Origin: a virus
Strand: one strand, 5' to 3'
IMG/VR virus record: IMGVR_UViG_3300047459_000157
Coordinates: 1 to 64,000 of that record
DNA: 64,000 nucleotides
Shown here: positions 8,109 through 16,308 of the stretch, in pieces
Position numbering within the stretch: the stretch's first letter is position 1
Layout: each line of letters opens with the position of its first letter
The notes under the pieces: model-generated
What the model was told of the DNA's origin: nothing
The model's input: only the letters and a program-made list of their open reading frames with translations
Database searches by the model: none
Position numbers and translations under genes: made by a program

Positions 8109-10658
8109 ATGAGGTGGTTGTGGAATAGAATAGATTTCTGGAATACTACTACTACGTTTAACACGAGTAGGAGTACTAATAGGTTGACTAGCACGTCTAG
8201 ATCGACCAATACTACATTTAGTACTAGTAGAACGACTACATTTTCTACATCTAAACCAACTAGCACTGTAGTACAAACAGCTAGAAATACTACAACTGTA
8301 TATAATACTACTAGAACAACTAACACCACAATATCAACCTCAAAGTCAACTACGACACAATACAATACTACTAGAAATACAACAGTATCAACTGATAGGC
8401 TGACTAGTACTGTAGTTAGCACGAGTAGATCAACTAATACCACATATGGTACTAGTAAATCTACAACTACAGCTTACAACACTACAAAATCAACAGTAAC
8501 AGCTTATAACACATCAACTGTAACTAGTTTTGGTACAACAGTACCTACAAGTATAAACACATCGACTGTTTATAACACAACTAGATCAACATTAACTACA
8601 TTTTCAACAAGTAGATCCACCCAAACAACATATGCAACGAGTAGAAACACTACATATTCAACAAGTAGAATAACTACTAGAACTATAGGTACGAGTAGAA
8701 CTACTCAAACTGTATATAACACTGTTGTATCAACAAGTAGAATAACTAACACAATAACTATAACTGCGTTTAATACATCGTTCGTTACAGCTTATAATAC
8801 TTCTACGTCAACATTAACGAGTAGAACTACTACAGTTAGCACTAGTAGACTAACTAGTACTGTCGTGAGCACGTCTAGGACAACTTCTAAGGCAACATCT
8901 ACTGTTTACAATACTAGTACAACAACATCTAAAAGTACTGCAAGAGACACTACTACAGTTTACAATACAACGTTTAGTACTTTTGTTAGAAACACTATTA
9001 ATACGTTAATAACGGCTTACAACACAACAACAGCCACTACAACTACATTTAATACGACAAGATCGACACTTACGTCGTTTAATACTACTTATGCTACTAG
9101 CAGAAACACAACAGAAAGTAGAAACACAACAACAACGTATACAACTTCTACAGTTTTTAATACCAGTACAGTTACTCAAACAAGTAGAGTAACAACTTAC
9201 GGTACGTCAAGATCTACAACAACAACATTTGCTACATCTAGAAATACAACTGAAAGTAGAAATACTGTTACAGTATATACAACTAATACAGTTTATAACA
9301 CAACAACTTCTACAACAACTACGTTTAACACAACAACGTTAACGTCGTTTAATACTATAACTACTTTTTCAACAAGTAAGAATACAGCTACATCTAGAGC
9401 AACTACTGTTTCAACTAGTAGATCAACTCAAACAACTTACGGTACGTCAAGAATTACTACCACAAGTAGGGCAACTACAACTATTTATATAACTAATACA
9501 GTTTATAATACAACTACGTTGACTACTTTTAATACTACAACTACTTTTGCTACGACTAGAGGCACTGCCACTACTTACGCTACTAGTAGAAGCACGGTAA
9601 CTATATACTCAACTAGTAGAAATACAACTGAAAGTAGATCAACAACAACATCTAGATCTACTCTCACGGTATATAATACTAGTACAACTACTACTTTTAA
9701 TACACATTATAACACTAGTACAACAACTGTATTTACGACAAGCACTGTGGTTAGTACAACTAGATCAACATTAACAGCTAGATCTACAAACACAATATAT
9801 ACAACAAGTACTACGTACCTTACAACTAGATATACTGAGTTTAATACTAGTTACAATACTGTTAAATCAACAAGTAGAGGAACTGCAACATCTAGAAGTA
9901 CTGCTACATCTAGGTCAACAACAACTGCTTACACAACTGTATTTAATACTAGTAGAAACACTGGTGAAAGTAGAAACACAACTACTACATACAATACGTC
10001 TAAAAACACTGGCGAAAGTAGAAGTACTACGACTATATACGGAACAGCTACAACTACTACATTTAATACAACATTTGGTACATCTAGAGGTACTAGTCAT
10101 GGAACAGCTACAGCTACAACTACTACGTTTAGTACTAAATATAATACATCTAGAACTACTACATTTAACACTAGTACAACAACAACAACAACGTACAGTA
10201 GTTCATTTAATACATCATTTAACACTAGTAGAAATACGTTAACAGCTAGATCTACAACAACAACTCATACTTACGGTACTTCAAGAAATACAACTACTCA
10301 TTACAATACCACTCAAGTATTACCAAGTAGAGGAAGAACGAACTCTACTGCGTTCCCATCATCAAACTGTAATAACAGTACGTTCGTAACAATATACATA
10401 TTGAAAAACAACTCAAGCTCTAGTGCAACCGTTGAAGTTAATGATAACTTATATACAAACTCAAGTGGTTCATCATCTCTAAGTGGAGGTAACTACGGTA
10501 TATCTCAGAACAATGGTGGTAACGCTGTGAAAGTAGCAACAGTATCAGCATACGGTGGTCTAGTAACTGCAGTTCATAATTGTAACAGTGGCGGTGGCGG
10601 TAGAGGCGGCGGCGGCGGCGGTAGTGATCCAGGTGGTGGTGGTGGTATAGATCCATAA
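8109..10658 (+). CDS. Giant Thr/Ser/Asn/Arg repeat fibre protein A
   Basis: An 849-residue protein, almost all of it made of 8- and 10-residue units of the type [F/Y/hydrophobic]-N-T-S-R-x-T-x-T-x (for example FSTSRSTQTT, YATSRNTT). Thr and Ser occupy every second position and Arg is nearly the only charged residue, which suggests stacked beta strands of a long fibrous solenoid or beta-spiral. An N-terminal MRWLWNRIDFW may anchor it; the last roughly 130 residues form a different globular domain (SNCNNSTFVTIYILKNN) ending in a Gly-rich tail. Codons for the repeats are scrambled (ACT/ACA/ACG, AGT/TCA/TCT). Its stop overlaps the following methyltransferase ATG (TAATG). A fibre or adhesin role is inferred. 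Confidence 0.7.
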   Translation: MRWLWNRIDFWNTTTTFNTSRSTNRLTSTSRSTNTTFSTSRTTTFSTSKPTSTVVQTARNTTTVYNTTRTTNTTISTSKSTTTQYNTTRNTTVSTDRLTSTVVSTSRSTNTTYGTSKSTTTAYNTTKSTVTAYNTSTVTSFGTTVPTSINTSTVYNTTRSTLTTFSTSRSTQTTYATSRNTTYSTSRITTRTIGTSRTTQTVYNTVVSTSRITNTITITAFNTSFVTAYNTSTSTLTSRTTTVSTSRLTSTVVSTSRTTSKATSTVYNTSTTTSKSTARDTTTVYNTTFSTFVRNTINTLITAYNTTTATTTTFNTTRSTLTSFNTTYATSRNTTESRNTTTTYTTSTVFNTSTVTQTSRVTTYGTSRSTTTTFATSRNTTESRNTVTVYTTNTVYNTTTSTTTTFNTTTLTSFNTITTFSTSKNTATSRATTVSTSRSTQTTYGTSRITTTSRATTTIYITNTVYNTTTLTTFNTTTTFATTRGTATTYATSRSTVTIYSTSRNTTESRSTTTSRSTLTVYNTSTTTTFNTHYNTSTTTVFTTSTVVSTTRSTLTARSTNTIYTTSTTYLTTRYTEFNTSYNTVKSTSRGTATSRSTATSRSTTTAYTTVFNTSRNTGESRNTTTTYNTSKNTGESRSTTTIYGTATTTTFNTTFGTSRGTSHGTATATTTTFSTKYNTSRTTTFNTSTTTTTTYSSSFNTSFNTSRNTLTARSTTTTHTYGTSRNTTTHYNTTQVLPSRGRTNSTAFPSSNCNNSTFVTIYILKNNSSSSATVEVNDNLYTNSSGSSSLSGGNYGISQNNGGNAVKVATVSAYGGLVTAVHNCNSGGGGRGGGGGGSDPGGGGGIDP

Positions 10659-11221
10659 TGGGTTTTCAAGAAGAATACCAGGACACAAGCTTAGAGTTTG
10701 ATCACGACAAGATAGTATTTTTTGAATCTAGTCGTGGTCGTGTTTGGCAAGTGATGATGCGTTGGGAAACACCTATAATGAACAAAATAGCCGAGCTATG
10801 TGTTAATGAAGGTGATCATGTTTTAGAATGTGGTTTTGGCATGGGAATACTGTCAGATGCTATACAAGCAAGAAAACCATCATCACACACGATATGTGAG
10901 AACCATAAAGATATAATACCAAGATTAAGGTCTTGGGCTAAAAATAAATCTAATGTTATATTACACGAAGATAAGTGGATAAATGTAAAAGATAGTGAGT
11001 ATAGTGTAATATTAATAGATACATACGCAGATGATGATTTGCCAAAATTTAAACAGTTTTGTGAAGCTAAAATGAACAAGGGTTTAGTCAGCTGGTGGAA
11101 TCACTCTGGTAAAGAAAATATGGGTTGGGACGATGTTAAGTTTTATGATGTTAACATTAAACCACCTAAAAACGCATATTATAATAATTCAATTTATAAA
11201 ATACCAATTAAAGAACTATGA
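10658..11221 (+). CDS. SAM-dependent guanidino N-methyltransferase (GAMT/RMT2-like)
   Basis: A class I methyltransferase of the guanidinoacetate/arginine-delta-N methyltransferase type. Recognisable landmarks: RWETPIM (residues 36-41; the Glu corresponds to the guanidino-binding Glu of GAMT), SAM-binding loop VLECGFGMGILSDAIQ (55-70), LRSWA (90-94) and VILIDTY (117-123; Asp121 matches the second guanidino-binding Asp). These fit methylation of a guanidino group, such as protein arginine or a small guanidino compound. It overlaps the upstream repeat fibre by one base and the next gene by four. Sitting between two Arg-containing repeat fibres, its substrate may be those arginines (inference). 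Confidence 0.8.
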   Translation: MGFQEEYQDTSLEFDHDKIVFFESSRGRVWQVMMRWETPIMNKIAELCVNEGDHVLECGFGMGILSDAIQARKPSSHTICENHKDIIPRLRSWAKNKSNVILHEDKWINVKDSEYSVILIDTYADDDLPKFKQFCEAKMNKGLVSWWNHSGKENMGWDDVKFYDVNIKPPKNAYYNNSIYKIPIKEL

Positions 11222-11775
11222 TAGATGAAAGTTTAATAACAGAGTATGATGGAAATAACTTTACGATAAGTAAGGAGGACTGGGTTGTCAATACTGACGG
11301 TAGTACTCAAGAAGTTTCTGTTATACAATATAAAAATAGAGTAACTGCCGGTGGTGCTGAAAACTGGGAGCCATGCTTGTCTGCATATTTCAACGATTGT
11401 GAAGGGTGTAATGCTAATACTTGTTTTGATAATATAACTTATGGTGATGTTTTAGTTATTAGTTTAGGTTTAGGTTCAATACCTGAATATATACAAAGAA
11501 ATAAAAACTACACAAGTATTGATGTTATTGAAGAAGATCAACAGTTGATTGATCACGTAGATTGGTTACATAATGATATAAATGTAATAAAAGTAGATGA
11601 TTTTGAAACATATCAAAATTCTAAAAAATACGATTTAATTATAATAGAGTGCTACGGTGACGTAAGTGAATTTAATTCATCTGGCACAATGAGAGTAAAC
11701 TATACGCCTCAATTAAAAGATGATGATAGTATAATTATTTGTCCATTCATTAATTTAACATATAGAAATGCCTAA
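11218..11775 (+). CDS. Methyltransferase-like Rossmann-fold protein
   Basis: A 185-residue protein whose second half has a class I methyltransferase/spermidine-synthase-like core: VLVISLGLGSIPEYIQ (motif I, GxG-type), YTSIDVIEEDQQLI (motif II with acidic ribose-binding residues), VIKVDDF and DLIIIECYGD (motif IV-like). The N-terminus contains a Cys cluster (CLSAYFNDCEGCNANTC). The substrate cannot be told from sequence. It overlaps both neighbours (ATGA at its start, 8 bp at its end with the next fibre), so the two methyltransferases and two fibres look translationally coupled. Confidence 0.6.
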   Translation: MIDESLITEYDGNNFTISKEDWVVNTDGSTQEVSVIQYKNRVTAGGAENWEPCLSAYFNDCEGCNANTCFDNITYGDVLVISLGLGSIPEYIQRNKNYTSIDVIEEDQQLIDHVDWLHNDINVIKVDDFETYQNSKKYDLIIIECYGDVSEFNSSGTMRVNYTPQLKDDDSIIICPFINLTYRNA

Positions 11776-14008
11776 TACTAGTACCGCCACGGTTACTAGT
11801 TTTAATACTAGTACCGCTTTTTCTACAATTACTCAATATTCTACTGCCACAACGTTCAGTACGAGTAGGAATACTAGTGTGACTACAAATAGAGGTACAA
11901 CTGAAACATCAGCTACTAGTAGAACCACTACTTTCAACACTGATAGAAATACAACTAGAAGTACTAACACAACAACAACAACTTCTTATACTACATACTT
12001 TAACACTAGTAGAGAATCTGGTAGAGCAACTGATGAAAATACTAGTAAATCAACTACAACTGCATATACTACTTCTACTGTTTATAATACAACAAAATCT
12101 ACACTTACATCATATACTACTTCTACTGTTTATAATACAACTAGAGGAACAGATAAGTCTACCATAACTATTTACGGTACCACAACAACGTTTAATACTA
12201 CTACTGTATTTAACACTACTTATAACACCTCTACTTTAACAGGTAGAAATACAACTTTTAATACTTCTAAAAATACATTAGAACAAAGAAGTACCACTAC
12301 AATATATTCTACTACAACTACTTTTAATACTAGTACGCTTACTTCTACTAGTAGAGTAACTTCATATGCTACTCAAAGATCTACGTCTAGAACTACAACT
12401 ATTTCTACGTCTAAAAATACAACCACAACTTTTACAACTACTACTATATATACTACTAGTACAGTATTTTTAACAGAAAAGTCAACTACAACAGCGTTTA
12501 ACACCAGTACAACTACTGTTACTACGTTTAATACCACTAGATCTACATCTACTAATAGAAATACAACTTATGCTACTAGCAGGAACACAACTGAGTCAAG
12601 AAGTACTATAACTATATTTTCTACGCAAACGTATTTTAATACTTCTACTAATACAACTACTGTATTTAATACTACTACTACAACAGTATTTAATACACTA
12701 ACAACTTTTAACACAACTAGAAGTACTGGAACGTCAAGAAATACTACAATATCTACAGAAAGACAAACTAACACTACTTACGCTACTAATAGAAACACTA
12801 CTGAGTCAAGAAATACAACGACTACTTACACTACTAGTACTACGTTTAATACATCAACATTAACTGTAACTGCTTTTAACACTAGTACAACAACTGTTTT
12901 CAGTACAACAACTACATTTAGCACAAGTAGAAATACAACAGAACAAAGAAGCACTACCACTGTATATACAACTACTACTACGTTTAATACAAGTACTCTT
13001 ACTTCAAAAAATACAACTACTACGTTTAATACAACTAGAAGTACTAATACTACGTATGGAACATTTAGAAACACGTTACAGACTGATCAAATATATAGAA
13101 ACACAAGTAGATCAACAAATACTATAACTATAACTGCTTATACAACGTCTTTTACAACAAGTTTTTCTACAAGTAAAAATACAACAACGTCTTTCACGAC
13201 AACTTACAACACAAGTACTAATACAACCACTACGTTTAACACTAGTACAACAACTGTATTTAGTACCACAACAGCTTACAACACTAGTACAACAACAACT
13301 AGAGGAACTGCTAAAGATACTACGACTATATATACGACTACGTTTAATACTAGTACACAAACGCAAACAACAACAATAACAGCGTTCAATACATCTACAA
13401 CGTATACAACTACGTTTAATACTAGTACTACTACAACTTTTAATACAGCTACAGCTACAATAACAGCTTTTAACACAAGTACTGAAACTATTACCACGTT
13501 TGCTACTAGCACAACAACGTTAACTGTTTATAACACCACAACAGCAACAAGTAGAACAACTTTGTATAATACTAGTACAAGTACTGTAACTACATTTAAT
13601 ACTAGTACAAATACTATAACTGCTTACAATACAACTACTGCTACAGTTACTACATTTAACACGAGCACGAACACGTCAACCGTATTTAATACTACTACAT
13701 TGACTACATTTGTAACCTCGACGTCTACAACAACTGTTTACAATACTGTAACTGCAACTGTAACCACTTTTGAAACTAGTACAGATACAGCAACTATTTT
13801 TAATACAAGTACTAATACAATAACAACGTTTAATACTAGCACTGTTACAGCTTTTAATACGACTACAGCTACTGTTACTACATTCACAACAACGACTACG
13901 TTTAACACTACGTTTAACACTACTAGATCAACTAACACAAACTGGTACGATGGTAGTGGTGATAACTTTGGTCAACTTGGTGACGCACCTTTCACTGGTG
14001 GTAGGTAG
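11768..14008 (+). CDS. Giant Thr/Ser/Asn/Arg repeat fibre protein B
   Basis: A 746-residue paralogue-like partner of the fibre at 8109-10658, with the same units (TFNTS, YATSRNTTESR, TTTVFNTS) and a strong Thr bias. The second half shifts to units without Arg (FNTSTxTxT), so Arg is concentrated in the first two-thirds. It has no Gly-rich tail; it ends in a distinct short domain (NWYDGSGDNFGQLGDAPFTGGR). Its start lies inside the upstream methyltransferase-like gene. A fibre or surface-adhesin role is inferred from composition and position; there is no signal peptide or membrane segment. Confidence 0.7.
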   Translation: MPNTSTATVTSFNTSTAFSTITQYSTATTFSTSRNTSVTTNRGTTETSATSRTTTFNTDRNTTRSTNTTTTTSYTTYFNTSRESGRATDENTSKSTTTAYTTSTVYNTTKSTLTSYTTSTVYNTTRGTDKSTITIYGTTTTFNTTTVFNTTYNTSTLTGRNTTFNTSKNTLEQRSTTTIYSTTTTFNTSTLTSTSRVTSYATQRSTSRTTTISTSKNTTTTFTTTTIYTTSTVFLTEKSTTTAFNTSTTTVTTFNTTRSTSTNRNTTYATSRNTTESRSTITIFSTQTYFNTSTNTTTVFNTTTTTVFNTLTTFNTTRSTGTSRNTTISTERQTNTTYATNRNTTESRNTTTTYTTSTTFNTSTLTVTAFNTSTTTVFSTTTTFSTSRNTTEQRSTTTVYTTTTTFNTSTLTSKNTTTTFNTTRSTNTTYGTFRNTLQTDQIYRNTSRSTNTITITAYTTSFTTSFSTSKNTTTSFTTTYNTSTNTTTTFNTSTTTVFSTTTAYNTSTTTTRGTAKDTTTIYTTTFNTSTQTQTTTITAFNTSTTYTTTFNTSTTTTFNTATATITAFNTSTETITTFATSTTTLTVYNTTTATSRTTLYNTSTSTVTTFNTSTNTITAYNTTTATVTTFNTSTNTSTVFNTTTLTTFVTSTSTTTVYNTVTATVTTFETSTDTATIFNTSTNTITTFNTSTVTAFNTTTATVTTFTTTTTFNTTFNTTRSTNTNWYDGSGDNFGQLGDAPFTGGR

Positions 14009-14012
14009 AAAA

Positions 14013-14061
14013 GCGTAAAAACGTGTAACTATTATAATACTAATAAATTAAATTTAATTAT
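14013..14061 (+). promoter_or_regulatory. Candidate promoter/leader, copy 1
   Basis: The gap holds GCGTAAAAACGTGTAACTAT followed by TATAATACTAATAAATTAAA up to the ATG. A similar block (GCGT ... GCGTAATAATATAA) lies the same distance (47-49 bp) upstream of the next gene's ATG at 15021, suggesting a shared promoter or leader element. The TATAAT could serve as a -10. This is pattern recognition only. Confidence 0.35.
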
Positions 14062-14970
14062 ATGGAAATGTTTAATAAAAAAGAGTTAGACTCAAGAATA
14101 GGTCCACTCAAAAAAAGCAAAAGTTTATACGACTTAGAGCAAGTAGAAGGTTACTTCAGAAGACGTTGTGCTGAGATCGGTATTGAATGTGCTTACGATG
14201 TTATGGCAGAAGAAATGCCATATTTTAAAACACTCGGTTATACTGAGTATGCTGGTAATTTTTACATACAACCTTTAAATTACAAGTTAAGAAACGAGCA
14301 AATGATAGAGTCATGGTATGATAAGGAAGAACTTGGTTACCCAACTGTTGATTATGCTTCTTATCTTATTGACAAGGTTGTTAAAAATGATAGTAATAAA
14401 TATACAGACAGGGATGATGTTACATCAAAATACGAAGCTAAAGATAATTTAGTTGTTTTACCTGGTTCTAATAAAGTTAGAGAAAATGTATGTTTAAATA
14501 AACTAAAGTGGATTAAAAAAGAACATGGAGATAATGTGTACTTTAAGCCACATCCAATAACAACACATCAAATTATTGGTGAGTTAAAAGATTTTTTTGG
14601 TGAAGAGTGTATACTACCAAGAAACGCAGATATGTATTACTTTTTACAAAAAGCTAAAAACGTATATACAACACACATAAGTGAAAGTGCTGTTTACGCG
14701 GCTGTTTTAGGTAAAGCGATACAACCAATTGATGTTTGGAATAATATACAAAGAGGATCTTTTTATTGTATAAATAATCATGTTTTTAGAAATCAAGTAC
14801 AAGCAAAAAAGTTTATTAATTTTTGTTTCTCAAGTTACAAGTCAGGTATTATAAATCCTGAAGTTGATAAAAACTGGAAGAAAAAAATAGATGATTATTT
14901 AGAGTGGATAATGTTTAAAAGAGAAACGTATAAAAACTGGTACTTAGCATCAGAAGTAAAAAAGAAGTAA
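14062..14970 (+). CDS. GT-B-like glycosyltransferase (capsule-synthesis/KpsC-like)
   Basis: A 302-residue protein resembling capsular polysaccharide synthesis glycosyltransferases (the KpsC/KpsS and CDP-glycerophosphotransferase-like group). Visible features: VVLPGSN, NVYFKPHPITTHQIIGEL (the KPHP motif, roughly 165-182), then LPRNADMYYFLQKAKNVYTTHI and SESAVYAAVLGKAIQPIDVW, matching the nucleotide-sugar-binding C-domain with Ser-Glu and a conserved Gly-Lys. It directly follows the two repeat fibres and methyltransferases. KpsC-type enzymes transfer beta-Kdo; with kdsA/kdsB in the same window, CMP-Kdo is a plausible donor (inference). Its acceptor is unknown. Confidence 0.6.
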   Translation: MEMFNKKELDSRIGPLKKSKSLYDLEQVEGYFRRRCAEIGIECAYDVMAEEMPYFKTLGYTEYAGNFYIQPLNYKLRNEQMIESWYDKEELGYPTVDYASYLIDKVVKNDSNKYTDRDDVTSKYEAKDNLVVLPGSNKVRENVCLNKLKWIKKEHGDNVYFKPHPITTHQIIGELKDFFGEECILPRNADMYYFLQKAKNVYTTHISESAVYAAVLGKAIQPIDVWNNIQRGSFYCINNHVFRNQVQAKKFINFCFSSYKSGIINPEVDKNWKKKIDDYLEWIMFKRETYKNWYLASEVKKK

Positions 14971-14973
14971 AAA

Positions 14974-15020
14974 GCGTGACAATTGCGTAATAATATAAAA
15001 GTAAACTAAAATTAAATAAA
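14974..15020 (+). promoter_or_regulatory. Candidate promoter/leader, copy 2
   Basis: GCGTGACAATTGCGTAATAA followed by TATAAAAGTAAACTAAAATT resembles the block upstream of the preceding gene (GCGT, GTAA, then an A/T-rich TATAA-like stretch, 47 bp from GCGT to the ATG). It marks a likely new transcript start before the morphogenesis genes. Confidence 0.35.
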
Positions 15021-15278
15021 ATGGCAAAAAAAGCAACAAAAATAACAAAAGACGAATTAAAAAGTATTCAAGATAAAGTAGGTCAAATAAATAACTTACA
15101 AATGCAAATAGGTGGGTTAACTGTTCAACAAAGCAAAGCTGTTGAAATGTTAGGAAGCTTGCAAACAGAATTAAATGTAATACAAACTTCATTAGAAAGC
15201 AAATACGGTAAAGTATCTGTTAATATTCAAGATGGTAGTTTGAAAGAAATACCTGAAGAAAATGGATCACTTAATTAG
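15021..15278 (+). CDS. Small coiled-coil protein (85 aa)
   Basis: A short helical protein with a Lys-rich N-terminus (MAKKATKITKDELKS) and heptad-like hydrophobic residues (QDKVGQINNLQMQIGGLTVQQ and LGSLQTELNVIQTSLES), suggesting a coiled coil. Function unknown. It overlaps the next gene by 17 bp and starts the run leading to the terminase genes. Confidence 0.6.
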   Translation: MAKKATKITKDELKSIQDKVGQINNLQMQIGGLTVQQSKAVEMLGSLQTELNVIQTSLESKYGKVSVNIQDGSLKEIPEENGSLN

Positions 15279-15483
15279 AAAAATAAGCATAGGTAAAGAC
15301 TATAAGAACGATGCCATGCATTATGCTGTTGGTCAAGAAGTGTATGGAGGTCATACTATTGAACATATAATCGAAGAAGAAACTAAGTTTAGTATATTGA
15401 TAAAGAAAGCGGATGAAGTACTTCCTTGGAAAGACTTTAACAAGAACATGGCAATATCTGTAGAATATAACCTTGAATATTAA
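15262..15483 (+). CDS. Hypothetical protein (73 aa)
   Basis: A small protein of unknown function with the conserved-looking stretch HYAVGQEVYGGHTIEHIIEE and FSILIKKADEVLPWKDF. There are no membrane segments. It overlaps the previous gene by 17 bp and the next by one base, consistent with membership in the operon that continues into packaging genes. Confidence 0.6.
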   Translation: MDHLIRKISIGKDYKNDAMHYAVGQEVYGGHTIEHIIEEETKFSILIKKADEVLPWKDFNKNMAISVEYNLEY

Positions 15484-16091
15484 TGAAGACAGTATTTAAT
15501 TATATTGTAAAACCATTAAACGAAAAAAGATACCAAAACACACTACCTGTCGGTGACAAAGAGTTAATAGTTAATACTGATAACTTTGACCACAGGTATG
15601 TGAATAGGTTTGCTAAAGTTGTTGGAATACCAGCTAATATTGAAACACCAATAAAAAAAGGAGACATTGTTGTAGTACATCACAATGTTTTTAGAAGGTG
15701 GAAAGATATGAAAGGTATAGAAAAAAACAGTAAGTCATATTATAAAGATGATATGTGGTTTGTTGAGAACGATCAGATATTTTTATATAAAAGATATTGT
15801 TGCTGGGTTGCAAACGATACTTTTTGTTTTGTAAAGCCAATAAAAGCAAAAGATCCATTAAGCGTAGAAAAAACAGAACCTTTAATAGGTTTTATGTCTT
15901 ATCCTGATAAAAAACTACAAGACGCTGGTATAAAAGCAGGTGATCTAGTAGGTTTTAAACCAAATACTGAATATGAGTTTGTTATAGATGGCGAACTATA
16001 TTATAGAATATTCAGTAACTCAATTACAATTAAATATGAACATAAAGGAGACGAAGAAGAATATAATCCAAGCTGGGCAAAAGGCAGTTGA
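15483..16091 (+). CDS. GroES-fold protein, probably duplicated domain
   Basis: A 202-residue protein with two GroES-like segments. The first half has FAKVVGIPANIETPIKKGDI (strand, loop, GD turn) followed by VVVHHNVFRRWKDMKG; the second has the GroES-type C-terminal pattern AGIKAGDLVGFKPNTEYEFV then IDGELYYRIFSNSITIKYE. Both resemble the GroES barrel (KxGDxVxF...DGExYxIxxxxDI). It may be a specialised co-chaperonin for the phage GroEL, for example for capsid folding as T4 gp31 is (inference). Domain assignment is by eye and moderately confident. Confidence 0.5.
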   Translation: MKTVFNYIVKPLNEKRYQNTLPVGDKELIVNTDNFDHRYVNRFAKVVGIPANIETPIKKGDIVVVHHNVFRRWKDMKGIEKNSKSYYKDDMWFVENDQIFLYKRYCCWVANDTFCFVKPIKAKDPLSVEKTEPLIGFMSYPDKKLQDAGIKAGDLVGFKPNTEYEFVIDGELYYRIFSNSITIKYEHKGDEEEYNPSWAKGS

Positions 16092-16308
16092 GGAATTAAT
16101 TAAGGTTGCTAAGGAACCTATTGTTGATAGTGATGATGATATATCTGCGGATAGATTAAAAAATGCTGCAGCCACAAAAAAGCTAGCTATATTCGATGCT
16201 TTTGAAATATTGACTAGAATACAAGAAGAAGAAGCTATATTAAATGATAAACCTGTAGAAAAGAAAGAAAGCACTTTTAAAGGTTTTGCTGAAAGAAGAT
16301 CTAGATAA
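16036..16308 (+). CDS. Probable small terminase subunit
   Basis: A helical 90-residue protein (start chosen at the ATG giving MNIKETKKNIIQAGQKAVEE; an upstream in-frame ATG exists). The core AVEELIKVAKEPIVDSDDD / ADRLKNAAATKKLAIFDAFE and its position immediately before the large terminase support a DNA-recognition small terminase role. It overlaps the upstream gene by 56 bp and the terminase start by one base. Family assignment rests on position and helical pattern. Confidence 0.6.
   Translation: MNIKETKKNIIQAGQKAVEELIKVAKEPIVDSDDDISADRLKNAAATKKLAIFDAFEILTRIQEEEAILNDKPVEKKESTFKGFAERRSR

Noticed and set aside
8096-8443. Long reverse-strand ORFs opposite the repeat fibres (also 9915-10100, 12568-13938)
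   Set aside because: They mirror the Thr/Ser repeats and translate to Val/Leu or Cys/Ser repeats with no independent start context; shadow ORFs.
8109-14008. Apparent direct DNA repeats (ACTAGT and similar) as a CRISPR or recombination array
   Set aside because: Irregular spacing, and fully explained by repeated codons for Thr-Ser within two open frames.
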